DNA from: JANWHF01 sp036276235
Lineage (GTDB): Bacteria > Planctomycetota > Phycisphaerae > Tepidisphaerales > Tepidisphaeraceae
NCBI GenBank assembly: GCA_036276235.1
Contig: DATBDZ010000217.1
Location: forward strand, 1-31,179
DNA: 31,179 bases
Direction of reading: 5' to 3'
Position numbers and translations under genes: made by a program. Shown piece after piece: positions 16,901 through 23,863 of the stretch. The first letter of the stretch is position 1; each line of letters opens with the position of its first letter. The notes under the pieces are model-generated. The model saw nothing but the letters and a program-made list of their open reading frames with translations, had not been told where the DNA came from and ran no database searches.

Positions 16901-17368
16901 CACATCAACGACGAGCACGAACGGCGGATTTCCTTCCTCGACCGGGAGCGAGCGGACGTAGCGTTCGGCCTGCCCCTTGGCCTTTTTCATCTCGGCGTCC
17001 CAATGATCTGTCCCGCGGACGGCGGTTCCGCGGCGCAGCCGCGCAGCGGGCTCGGGGGCGAACAGCCCGCCCGCCTCCTCGGCGGCGGAGCCTTGCTTGG
17101 CTTCGATCACGAAGCACCCGCGCTTGTAAAGATCGATGCGGCCGATGGTGACTTTGCCGTCCCCATCGGACATGGGAACGGAGCGTTCAAAGACGTAGGC
17201 GTTGTCGCGATCATCCGGCCGCGCCGGCTGCGGGCCGGGAACTTGAAGTAGCGCGCAAAGCTCAGTCAGAAACATCGAGTAGTTGGCCCGCTCGGCCGCC
17301 CCCGAGTTCTCCCAGCGGCGGATAAACTCCCGCGCTGATTCATCCTGCGATGTGATCGATCCCGCCAA
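13913..17368 (-). CDS. MmeI-like type IIG/IIL restriction-modification enzyme (nuclease plus adenine methyltransferase)
   Basis: The product has 1151 residues. Asp79-(9 residues)-Glu89-Ala-Lys91, in RIDLYKRGCFVIEAK, has exactly the D-X9-E-X-K spacing of the MmeI nuclease. A helical linker follows (about 190-370). The methyltransferase has SAM motif I DPACGSANF (428-436) and catalytic motif IV NPPF (591-594), typical of gamma-type N6-adenine enzymes. The target-recognition region lies at about 700-930, then a helical spacer. A C-terminal winged-helix-like segment ends LTALGQARLVGEERF. One polypeptide therefore cuts and methylates, so no separate methylase is needed. All catalytic residues are present, so it is probably active and protects against phage or plasmids. 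The recognition site cannot be read from sequence. Confidence 0.92.
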   Translation of the reverse strand: MAGSITSQDESAREFIRRWENSGAAERANYSMFLTELCALLQVPGPQPARPDDRDNAYVFERSVPMSDGDGKVTIGRIDLYKRGCFVIEAKQGSAAEEAGGLFAPEPAARLRRGTAVRGTDHWDAEMKKAKGQAERYVRSLPVEEGNPPFVLVVDVGHVIELYADFSRLGKTYTPFPDVQSYRILLEQLADAEVRKRLALIWNDPLSLDPARHSAKVTRQIAEKLARLAKSFEAAGHHPEVVASFLMRCLFTFFAEDVGLIDRERSAEEPFTELLKSLKGHVDRFVPMVQDVWSRMDSGGFSPAMRRQLKRFNGKLFKECQALAVNAAQLDLLVEAGESDWSDVEPAIFGTLLERALEPRERHKLGAHYTPRAYVERLVMPTVIEPLREKWDAAKAAAFTLQFQGKPEEARKAVREYLAELCNTIVLDPACGSANFLYVTMEHMKKLEGEVREELRQLGEDQQLLERGGLTVDPHQFLGLEVNPRAVAIAELVLWIGYLKWHLRTLGHAPAEPLLKAFENIKQQDAVLAYDRKELVTDDSGKPVSRWDGHTMKISPVTGEEIPDENARVPVYRYVNPRKAEWPKADYVVGNPPFIGNKRMKLALGEGYVAALRDAHEEVGGSADFVMYWWNHGAEIAIAGDLKRFGFITTNSITQSFNRSVVERNLSLGASIIFAVADHPWVDCLDGAAVRVALTAGQRGPRPGRVLTIETEREGEDGAVDVELSDVAGVINADLTTGADRTAVMPLEANEGLAFTGMYPLGQGFILSKEDEPRAVGTDIDAKEVVKPYLTARDLAQQSRNSCIIDFYPRPANDVRAQYPSLYQWVLERVKPERDQNPVPERRRNWWLFTRPIPALRRALSNLHRFIAVPRTAKFFTFQFVKSNTIVDTTVVAIVTADAYHLGVFSSRIHRTWALSTGGTLEDRPRYQHERTFDPFPFPDCTASQKSRIRELGESLDAHRKRQQALHPALTITDMYNVLEKLRHGEELTAWDRQVHEQGLISVLRQIHDDLDAAAADAYGWPHDLPDEQILQRLVALNAERAEEERRGIIRWLRPEFQNPGGTSAAQGSLGLVAEEKPGKAKKTQKLPWPKSLAEQAHAVRAALAAGTKPATPAEVARLFKGAKSDRISELLETLTALGQARLVGEERFVA

Positions 17369-17515
17369 AGCCGCGTCTCCCGATTGGTGCGTCTGGCGTG
17401 CAATGGTATCGGTGAGAGCGGCGTTACGCGAGCGGTGGGAACCGCGAGGAGGGCGGGCGACGAGGCGCGCACGTCGGCCCAGTTCGGAAATCGAAGCGTT
17501 CTTCCCCTCACCCTG

Positions 17516-17567
17516 CCCTCTCCCCTGAGTACGACTCGACTGAGCTTGTCGAAGTCAGGGGAGAGGG
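17516..17567. repeat. Hairpin CCCTCTCCCCTGA / TCAGGGGAGAGGG
   Basis: Perfect 13 bp arms at 17516-17528 and 17555-17567 flank a loop that contains CGACTGAGCTTGTCG, itself partly palindromic. It starts just 3' of the PKD-like gene stop (minus strand) and lies upstream of the restriction-modification gene. It could act as a terminator-like hairpin, but no T tract is present. Confidence 0.7.
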
Positions 17568-17590
17568 TTCTGCGTCTGCCGGCGGCCGCT

Positions 17591-19582
17591 TCAGGTTACC
17601 GTGATCTTCGCGAAGATAGTCAGCGGCACCGCGCCGTCGAGCAGCGTGATTGTCACGGTGAAGGTTCCGGTCTTCGTGTATTTGTGTGAGCCGCGCACCG
17701 TCCAGAAGCTGCCGACGTTGAATGTGGCGCCGGTGAAGACGAAGCTTGCCGCGGATTTTGCTGAGCCGTCGCCCCAGGCGATCGTGCCGTGATAGGTGCC
17801 GGGGAGGGTGTTGAGCGAATCCTGGTCACGGAAGGTGCCCAGCGAGCTGTTGGTGAACGCGATGTTCTTGGTCTTATTGAGTGTCAGGCCGTGCGCCGAA
17901 TCAAGCGGGGACTCGGCAATCGATGCCGAACTGGTTGCGACGGCGTCGGACCCGCCCGGGTCGTTGATCGTCACTTTCACGACATATTTCTTGTCCGCGG
18001 CGTAGGCATGATTGCCGGTGACATGGAACCTGCCAGCGCCGTCCTTCACAACCGTGCCGGCGGTGGTGTGGCCATCGCCCCAGTTGATGCTGGCGGTGAA
18101 ATCGCTGGCCGGGGCCAGGAGGTTGGCATCGGTGAACGATGCGACCGTGTTGCTGAGCACGCGGCCTTCAAACCCGGTGAGGCTCTTTCCGCTGGCGGAA
18201 ATCGGCAGGTCCAAAATGTTGGCGCTGCTGACTGTCGTGGCGGTGCTGTTGCTCGGATCGTTGACGGCGCGGCCAGCACGGTCGGTGATGCTCACATTCA
18301 CTGCCCACGGAGCCGCGCTTCCCGTCACATACGTGTGGCTTCCCTCAACGTGGAATGTGCCGGTGCTGTCCTCCACGATATGGCCTGCCGTGCTTGTCCC
18401 GTCGCCCCAGTTGACGGTCGCAAGAAAATCGGGGGCGGCGCCGAATGGATCGGCGTCGGTGAACGTCGCGACATCGATATTCGTCAGCGGCGAGCCTTCG
18501 ATGCCGTCAATAGAGACGGGACTGGCTGTCAGCGCTGCATCGGCGACGGCCACGTTGTCGTTGATGGTGATCGTCGCGGTGCCCGGCGCATCGTCGGCAA
18601 CATTCACGGAGACGGGGTAGACGCCTTCCTTGTTATAGGTGTGGGTTCCGTGTACGCCGAAGTTGCCGCCGCCGAGGGCAACTACGGTGCCGGCGGTGGT
18701 CGCGCCGTCGCCCCAGTTGATGGTGGCCGCGAAATCACTGGCGGCGTTGGTCGGATATCCGGCATCACTGAACGTCGCCACCTGGGCGTCGGTCAATGGC
18801 ACTCCCACCGCGCCCGGCGCGAGCGTGATGGCGCCGTTGCTGAAGCTGTCTGCCTCGGTGATCGTCGCGGTGCCACTGACCGAGATGCTGAAGCCTGAAT
18901 CGTTATTCTCAAAGAACGTGGTCGTCACCGTAAACGAGCCTTCGTCCGCATAGGGATGCGTTCCGCTGACGGTGTAGTTGCCGGCCGATCCAGTAATAGT
19001 GCCAGCGGTCGTCGTGCCGTCGCCCCAGTCGATTGATGCGGTGAAATCCGACGATGGATCGGCGCTTCCGGGATCATGGAACGTGGCGGTCAAAACGGAT
19101 GAGGAACTCCCTTCCGGCATACTGAAATTCGCGCCAGTTGCCGAGAGGACACTTTCAAAGATAGTTGCGGTCGTCGTATTCGATGTCGTAGTGACGTCAA
19201 CAGTGTCAAAAATGGCCACTGTCACGGTATAGGTGCCATCCTCCGCATAGGTGTGTGGGAAGCCGGAGGCGGACACCTCAAAAGATCCGCCACCCTGCGA
19301 TGTGACGGTGCCGCCCGCGAGCGGCGTGCCGTCGCCCCAGTTGATCAATGTGGCAAATGGACCGGCGTCGTTGGCAGTGAAGTCCATCACCGCCCCATTG
19401 AATGCCTGTCCTTCAATCACCGAGAACGGCACCGGCGTCGTTGTCGTCACCGACATGAGCAAACGATTCTCCACCGACTCGATGGCAATCCGAAGCCGCT
19501 CCCTGCCGGACCTGCCTCGACCGGCTGGCCGGGTGGCGCGGAAGTGATTTTGTAAGCGACGAAAAATAGCCTCGCAAATCAT
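17591..19582 (-). CDS. LEPR-XLL surface protein with six PKD-like repeats
   Basis: The product has 663 residues from the ATG at 19582, which has AAGGAG 5 bases upstream. A start 22 codons earlier lacks this. The N-terminus is basic, and residues 35-44 (ESVENRLLMS) are a LEPR-XLL-type motif. Six WGDG motifs at about residues 82, 186, 290, 392, 501 and 603 mark six PKD/CARDB-like beta domains of about 104 residues. Each usually has a following AG(T/H), HTY and TVTV strand. PKD folds mediate carbohydrate or protein contacts outside the cell. No enzyme domain or C-terminal anchor is visible, and the protein ends within the last repeat. trmL lies upstream on the same strand but is probably unrelated. 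Confidence 0.88.
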   Translation of the reverse strand: MICEAIFRRLQNHFRATRPAGRGRSGRERLRIAIESVENRLLMSVTTTTPVPFSVIEGQAFNGAVMDFTANDAGPFATLINWGDGTPLAGGTVTSQGGGSFEVSASGFPHTYAEDGTYTVTVAIFDTVDVTTTSNTTTATIFESVLSATGANFSMPEGSSSSVLTATFHDPGSADPSSDFTASIDWGDGTTTAGTITGSAGNYTVSGTHPYADEGSFTVTTTFFENNDSGFSISVSGTATITEADSFSNGAITLAPGAVGVPLTDAQVATFSDAGYPTNAASDFAATINWGDGATTAGTVVALGGGNFGVHGTHTYNKEGVYPVSVNVADDAPGTATITINDNVAVADAALTASPVSIDGIEGSPLTNIDVATFTDADPFGAAPDFLATVNWGDGTSTAGHIVEDSTGTFHVEGSHTYVTGSAAPWAVNVSITDRAGRAVNDPSNSTATTVSSANILDLPISASGKSLTGFEGRVLSNTVASFTDANLLAPASDFTASINWGDGHTTAGTVVKDGAGRFHVTGNHAYAADKKYVVKVTINDPGGSDAVATSSASIAESPLDSAHGLTLNKTKNIAFTNSSLGTFRDQDSLNTLPGTYHGTIAWGDGSAKSAASFVFTGATFNVGSFWTVRGSHKYTKTGTFTVTITLLDGAVPLTIFAKITVT

Positions 19583-19750
19583 GACTGCTCCTTGGCGACG
19601 GCTCGGCTGAGCGCGCCATAAATCTGAAATCACGGGATGCTTCAACACCCATATCCCGGTGGACGTGTGCCTTATCGATAAGGGATCAGCGATTTGGACG
19701 CAAGATATTTATTTTGCTGGATGCGCGGAGATTTCCGCAGGGCTTGAGAC

Positions 19751-19790
19751 GCTAGGCATCTTTTGTCGATGATGCCGACAGCGCCCTAGC
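19751..19790 (-). terminator. Possible hairpin terminator after trmL
   Basis: Just 3' of the trmL stop (minus strand), GGCATC pairs with GATGCC across a 10-base loop, and the outer GCTAGG and CCTAGC can also pair. No T run follows, so this may be an RNA-stabilising hairpin and not a terminator. The rest of the 19583-19792 gap shows only the PKD-gene ribosome binding site. Confidence 0.35.
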
Positions 19791-19792
19791 GG

Positions 19793-20272
19793 TCACTGGC
19801 GGCCGTGTATCTTCCGCAGCGCCTCATACAGCCCGATGCCGACGGCTGTCGCAAGATTCAGGCATCGCTCCCCTTCCACTTGCGGAATGCGAAGCTGTCG
19901 ATCGGCAAATCGCGAAAGGATCGCGTCGCTCAGGCCGTGGGTTTCGCTGCCGAATACGAGGCAATCATTCGCTGTGAACTGCGCATCCCAGTGCGGCCGC
20001 GCGGCTTTGCTGGTGAAAAGCCACAGCCGTGCCGGATCGATCGTTTTGAAGAATGCGGCATCGTCATCGTGAACCGTCAGCTTGAGCCGCGGCCAGTAGT
20101 CCATGCCGCTCCGCTTCAGCGATGAATCGGTGAGCACAAATCCGAACGGCCGCACCAGATGCAGCTCTGCCCCGCTGGCGACGCACAGCCGCCCGATGTT
20201 CCCCGTATTAGGCGCGATCTGCGGCTGCAGCAAGGCGATCTTCAACGAGTGCGATGAAAGGACGGCGGACAT
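19793..20272 (-). CDS. trmL: tRNA (cytidine/uridine-34-2'-O)-methyltransferase TrmL
   Basis: The product has 159 residues, the usual TrmL length. The SPOUT-fold motifs are clear: NTGNIGRLCVASGAELHLVR (22-41), LVFGSETHGLS (about 104-114) and the knot CLNLATAVGIGLYEALRK (about 137-154). TrmL methylates the ribose of the wobble base in certain tRNA-Leu species using SAM, in the cytoplasm. It is a housekeeping gene. The gene at 20400 is divergent, and the 127 bp between them should hold both promoters. Confidence 0.95.
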   Translation of the reverse strand: MSAVLSSHSLKIALLQPQIAPNTGNIGRLCVASGAELHLVRPFGFVLTDSSLKRSGMDYWPRLKLTVHDDDAAFFKTIDPARLWLFTSKAARPHWDAQFTANDCLVFGSETHGLSDAILSRFADRQLRIPQVEGERCLNLATAVGIGLYEALRKIHGRQ

Positions 20273-20399
20273 TGAGCCGCATTATGGCGATTGCGCCGCG
20301 AGGGCAAACTGCGGCGGACCCCACTGCGGGAAACGGCCATGCGCGGCGGAGCCACCGCGATCCGGGAAATGCGTTGCACAACGATCCGCCGAAGGGACA

Positions 20400-21188
20400 A
20401 TGAACGCCAGTACAGTTCTGAAAAAACACTTGGTGAGCATCGTGTCAAAGAAGAAGCGCAATCACTGGATCTTGTCCGTGCTTTGGACGCTTCTCCCACT
20501 CGCGTTGCTGTGTGTCGCCATCGGCCTGCTGATTTATTTTCTGGGGAAGCATGCGCCATGGGCGCTGGCATTGCTCGCGGTTGGGGCCATGTTTTTGCCG
20601 TCCACAGTGAAGACCCAGATGAAGATGCAGGAGCATTTCAAAAGCCGTGGTGTCATTACGCGCGGGCCTGAAACGATGAGCGCTGATGAGCGTCGGCGTC
20701 TGGCCGCTCCAAGAGGAACATGCACAATCCGATATCGCGATTCATCAGATATCGAATACTGGGCGGCGGCCATTTATCGGAAGAGGCAACTCCAAATCCT
20801 TCACGATATTCCCCGGCAGGACTATGAGAGCCAGAAGCCGCCGTGGAAAGTGGGCGACCCGATCACTCTCGAGATGCTCAAGGAACTTGGCAATCCCGCT
20901 CCGCCACAAAAGTATCTACAGTCGCTGCTTTTGAAGCTGAAGCGCAGCGATGGCCAAGCAGTGATAGACGAGCAGGCGGGCTTGCCCGAACTGGAGGATT
21001 CGCCGCGTCCCGCGTCCTTCGCGTCGCTTTTGCAGGCTGCTCAACTTGCATGTCACACCGCCGACTTAAACGGGTCGGCCGAAATGTCCGCTGACGGGGA
21101 AAACAATTGGGTCATGGCGTTTGCCTGCGTCGGTGAGCCGGGCAGACGGGTGCTTACATTTACGTTTAAGCGGGAAACATCTTCGTGA
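20400..21188 (+). CDS. Two-helix membrane protein of unknown function
   Basis: The product has 262 residues. I chose the ATG at 20400, which has GAAGGGA upstream. An earlier in-frame start (20103) would overlap trmL antisense. Two membrane segments lie at about 23-47 (WILSVLWTLLPLALLCVAIG) and 52-67. A basic stretch precedes them. The soluble C-terminal part (about 85-262) contains WAAAIYRKRQLQILHD and a final beta-rich segment. I recognise no family. The stop is 13 bp from the stop of the convergent fuconate dehydratase gene. Confidence 0.75.
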   Translation: MNASTVLKKHLVSIVSKKKRNHWILSVLWTLLPLALLCVAIGLLIYFLGKHAPWALALLAVGAMFLPSTVKTQMKMQEHFKSRGVITRGPETMSADERRRLAAPRGTCTIRYRDSSDIEYWAAAIYRKRQLQILHDIPRQDYESQKPPWKVGDPITLEMLKELGNPAPPQKYLQSLLLKLKRSDGQAVIDEQAGLPELEDSPRPASFASLLQAAQLACHTADLNGSAEMSADGENNWVMAFACVGEPGRRVLTFTFKRETSS

Positions 21189-21201
21189 TCGCGCATAGCC
21201 A

Positions 21202-22512
21202 TTAGCTTTCGCGCCAGGCAGGCCCGTTTGGAAACTCAAATTTGTCCAGCGAAGGCGAAAGAATCTGCGTGCTGTAGCCGGGCGCGCTGGGGGGTAGGTA
21301 TCTGCCGGCCTTCATCTTTACCGGATCGACGAAATGCTCGTGGAGATGATCGACATACTCGATGATGCGATCTTCCAGCGAAGCGCTGCAGGCAATGTAA
21401 TCCCAGATGGATAAATGCTGCACGAGTTCGCACAGGCCGACGCCGCCGGCGTGGGGGCAGACGGGGATGTTGAACTTTTTGGCCAGCAGGTAGACCGCGA
21501 GGCACTCGTTGACGCCGCCGAGGCGGCAGGCGTCGATCTGGCAGAAGCGGATGGCATTGGCCGTCATCAATTGCTTGAAGATGATCCGGTTCTGGCAGTG
21601 CTCGCCGGTGGCGACGCCGATGTTGAACTTCGCCAGCGCGCGGGCAACCGCGACGTGGCCGAGCACATCATCCGGGCTGGTCGGCTCTTCGATCCAGTAG
21701 GGATTGAACTCCGCAAGCTTGGTCATGTGGTCCATCGCCTGGCCGACTTCCCACACTTGATTCGCATCCATCATCAGCTTGCGCTGCGGGCCGATCTCGC
21801 GGCGGATGATGCGGCAGCGGCGAATGTCATCATCCAGATCGCGCCCCACTTTGATCTTGATGTGTGTAAACCCTTCGGTGATCGCCTCGCGGCAGAGGCG
21901 CACGATCTTGTCATCGGAATACCCAAGCCAGCCGGCGGAAGTGGTGTAGGCGGGATAGCCGACGCGATGCATCTCCTGTTCGCGATCGCGCTTCGCGGGC
22001 GCGGCCGCTTCGAGCATGGCGATCGCTTCATCGGGCGTGAGCGCATCGGTGATATATCGAAAATCGACACATCCAACGAGCTGGCGCGGCGACATATCCG
22101 CCAGCAATTTCCAAAGCGGCTTGCCTTGCACTTTCGCCCAGAGATCCCAAACGGCGTTGACGATTGCCGCCGTGGCCAGGTGAATCGCGCCTTTGTCCGG
22201 GCCGATCCAGCGGAGCTGGCTGTCGCCGGTGATGTGCCGCCAGAAGCCGGCCATGTCGCTGGTGAACGATTCGAGCGTGCGGCCGATCACGAGTGGAATC
22301 AGCGCGCGAATCGCGCTAACGACGATTTCATTTCCGCGGCCGATAGTGAATCCAAAGCCATGCCCTTCAAGGCCGGCGGGATGATCGGTTTGGAGGACAA
22401 CGTAAGCGGCCGAGTAATCCGGATCCGGATTCATGGCGTCCGAGCCATCCAGATCGCCGGAAGTCGGAAAGCGGATGTCGCGGATGAGGATGTGGGTGAT
22501 GGTGATTGGCAT
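21202..22512 (-). CDS. L-fuconate dehydratase (enolase superfamily)
   Basis: The product has 436 residues, the usual length. It matches the L-fuconate dehydratase (ENOSF1-like) subgroup from MPITITHILIRDIRFPTSGD onward. Catalytic and metal-site motifs are KIK (219-221), MMDAN with Asp249, WIEEP with Glu275, GEH with Glu304, and PHAGG with His354. The enzyme dehydrates L-fuconate to 2-keto-3-deoxy-L-fuconate in non-phosphorylating fucose breakdown. The gene lies downstream of a DUF1080 gene on the same strand, with the gap filled by a hairpin array. That array ends about 8-10 bp before the start and leaves no recognisable ribosome binding site. No other fucose-pathway gene is in the window. 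Confidence 0.92.
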   Translation of the reverse strand: MPITITHILIRDIRFPTSGDLDGSDAMNPDPDYSAAYVVLQTDHPAGLEGHGFGFTIGRGNEIVVSAIRALIPLVIGRTLESFTSDMAGFWRHITGDSQLRWIGPDKGAIHLATAAIVNAVWDLWAKVQGKPLWKLLADMSPRQLVGCVDFRYITDALTPDEAIAMLEAAAPAKRDREQEMHRVGYPAYTTSAGWLGYSDDKIVRLCREAITEGFTHIKIKVGRDLDDDIRRCRIIRREIGPQRKLMMDANQVWEVGQAMDHMTKLAEFNPYWIEEPTSPDDVLGHVAVARALAKFNIGVATGEHCQNRIIFKQLMTANAIRFCQIDACRLGGVNECLAVYLLAKKFNIPVCPHAGGVGLCELVQHLSIWDYIACSASLEDRIIEYVDHLHEHFVDPVKMKAGRYLPPSAPGYSTQILSPSLDKFEFPNGPAWRES

Positions 22513-22520
22513 TTGGGTCG

Positions 22521-22683
22521 GGAGTTGGCAGTTGGCAGTTGCCAGTTACCAGTGCGTGGAAAAAGTTGCCAGTTGCCAGTTGTCAGTTGCCAGTGAACAC
22601 AAACCTCATGTGTCTTTGGCATTACTGGCAACTGGCAAGTCGCAACTCTTCTCATCTGGCAACTGACAACTGGCAACTGGCAA
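22521..22683. repeat. Hairpin array of AGTTGCCAGTTG units, copy 2
   Basis: The left part carries GTTGGCAGTTGCCAGT and AGTTGCCAGTTGTCAGTTGC tandem units. The right part carries CTGGCAACTGGCAA and TGGCAACTGACAACTGGCAA. It fills the entire gap between the DUF1080 gene and L-fuconate dehydratase. It abuts the DUF1080 stop (TAG followed directly by TTGCC on the minus strand) and nearly touches the next start. The family matches 5610-5696. Confidence 0.85.
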
Positions 22684-23670
22684 CTATTTCCGATCCACTA
22701 TCCAAATATTTCGATAAAACACCGGATTATTATGCCCCTGAAGCTGAATTGACCCGGGCTCCGGTCCCTCTTTCGCGCCTGCGCCGGTCTTGTCTTTTAG
22801 CTCGGTGTGATCCTGAACAATCACGCCGTTGTGCCTTACCGTGACGACCGCGTTCTTGGTCTTCTTGCCCTGCGCGTCGAATTTGGCGGCGGTGAACTCG
22901 ATGTCATAAGTTTGCCATTGCAGCGGCGGGTAGCACATGTTGATCTTCGGCGCGGTCTGGCGATAGGTGGAGGCGGCGCCGTTGAATTCGGGGGGATGGC
23001 CGAAGGTGTCGAGGACCTGGATTTCGTAGCGGTCCTGCATGTAGATGCCGCTGTTGCCGCGCTCCTGGTCGCGGGCCTTGGGCTTGAACGGGAGGATAAA
23101 TTCGACATGAAGCATGAAGTCCTGGAACTTCTGTTTGGTTTTGGTGCCGGAGCCGAGCAGATGGCGGTCGTCAATCTTGGCGGTGGCGTCCCAGGCGTCG
23201 GCGTTGGTTCCGTCGAAAAGAACGATCGCGCCGGCGGGCGGTTTCTCCCCTTCATCGGGGCTGACGCGGGTCACGCGTTTGAGATTCACTGCCGCTCCGG
23301 CGGATTGGCCTTCCATCGTTCCATTAGAGATGGTGCCTTTGAAATCTCCGTCGAAGACGACTTTGTCGCCGTCGCGTTTGCCTTTGACTTCGCGGCGGGA
23401 TTTTCCGTCCCAGCCGGCGCCGGGCAGGCCGCCTTCGAGCAGAACGGCCTGAAATTCGCCGTCGCCAAGGGCAATGACCTGAGCGGCCATTTTTCGGCGA
23501 TCTGAGCCATACTCTCCGACGTACTCACCCTGAAGGGCAAAGTCAGGCCCTGCGTTTTTTGGGTCGATATAGGTTTCCGCATTCTCCGGACCGCGTCGCT
23601 GTGCATTGGCAAAGGCGGCCATCGAAACGGAAACCAGACAAAGAGCGAGGAAAGTGCGCATCGGCGTCAT
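22684..23670 (-). CDS. Exported DUF1080 (3-keto-disaccharide hydrolase-like) protein
   Basis: The product has 328 residues from the ATG at 23670, which has AAGGGA upstream. An earlier start adds 74 residues in front of the signal peptide and was rejected. Residues 1-23 are a signal peptide (MRTFLALCLVSVSMAAFANA). A small domain of about 90 residues follows (GEYVGEY, then GEFQAVLLEGGLPGAGWDG). The DUF1080 jelly-roll domain runs from about 146 to the end, with LFDGTNADAWDA, GNSGIYMQDRYEIQVLD and GSIQLQGHNNPVFYRNIWI. Relatives hydrolyse 3-keto-glycosides or bind glycans in the periplasm, and they are very abundant in planctomycetes. It precedes L-fuconate dehydratase, which suggests a link to sugar use, but its substrate is unknown. 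Confidence 0.9.
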   Translation of the reverse strand: MTPMRTFLALCLVSVSMAAFANAQRRGPENAETYIDPKNAGPDFALQGEYVGEYGSDRRKMAAQVIALGDGEFQAVLLEGGLPGAGWDGKSRREVKGKRDGDKVVFDGDFKGTISNGTMEGQSAGAAVNLKRVTRVSPDEGEKPPAGAIVLFDGTNADAWDATAKIDDRHLLGSGTKTKQKFQDFMLHVEFILPFKPKARDQERGNSGIYMQDRYEIQVLDTFGHPPEFNGAASTYRQTAPKINMCYPPLQWQTYDIEFTAAKFDAQGKKTKNAVVTVRHNGVIVQDHTELKDKTGAGAKEGPEPGSIQLQGHNNPVFYRNIWIVDRK

Positions 23671-23863
23671 GTTGTTCCCTTGGATTAAGTTGGACTGATG
23701 AGCATAACAGAAAACCCGCCAGAGGTCGTGAGCGCGTGTGATCTGGCATAGACAAGACTTCATGGCGGCGGTTAAGTTTGACCGACCATGCAGATTGTGC
23801 GGGCTTGTGGCCGGCACGATCGAGGAATCGTGATTTTGAGGTGGGTCTTTGGAGGTTTGCGCA
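23671..23863. promoter_or_regulatory. Divergent promoter region with small dyad
   Basis: The 193 bp between the DUF1080 gene (minus) and the first cyclophilin gene (plus) must carry both promoters. A perfect dyad CACGAT-6 bp-ATCGTG lies at 23815-23832, about 30 bp before the plus-strand start. It could be an operator or a leader hairpin. The GGAGG at 23851-23855 serves the cyclophilin gene. Confidence 0.3.

Noticed and set aside
16163..17251. A 362-residue plus-strand open frame opposite the restriction enzyme
   Set aside because: The minus strand carries the nuclease D-X9-E-X-K and a continuous known fold here; the plus frame has no recognisable domain.
17789..18898. A 369-residue plus-strand open frame opposite the PKD-like protein
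   Set aside because: It is a shadow produced by repeated WGDG-encoding units on the minus strand.
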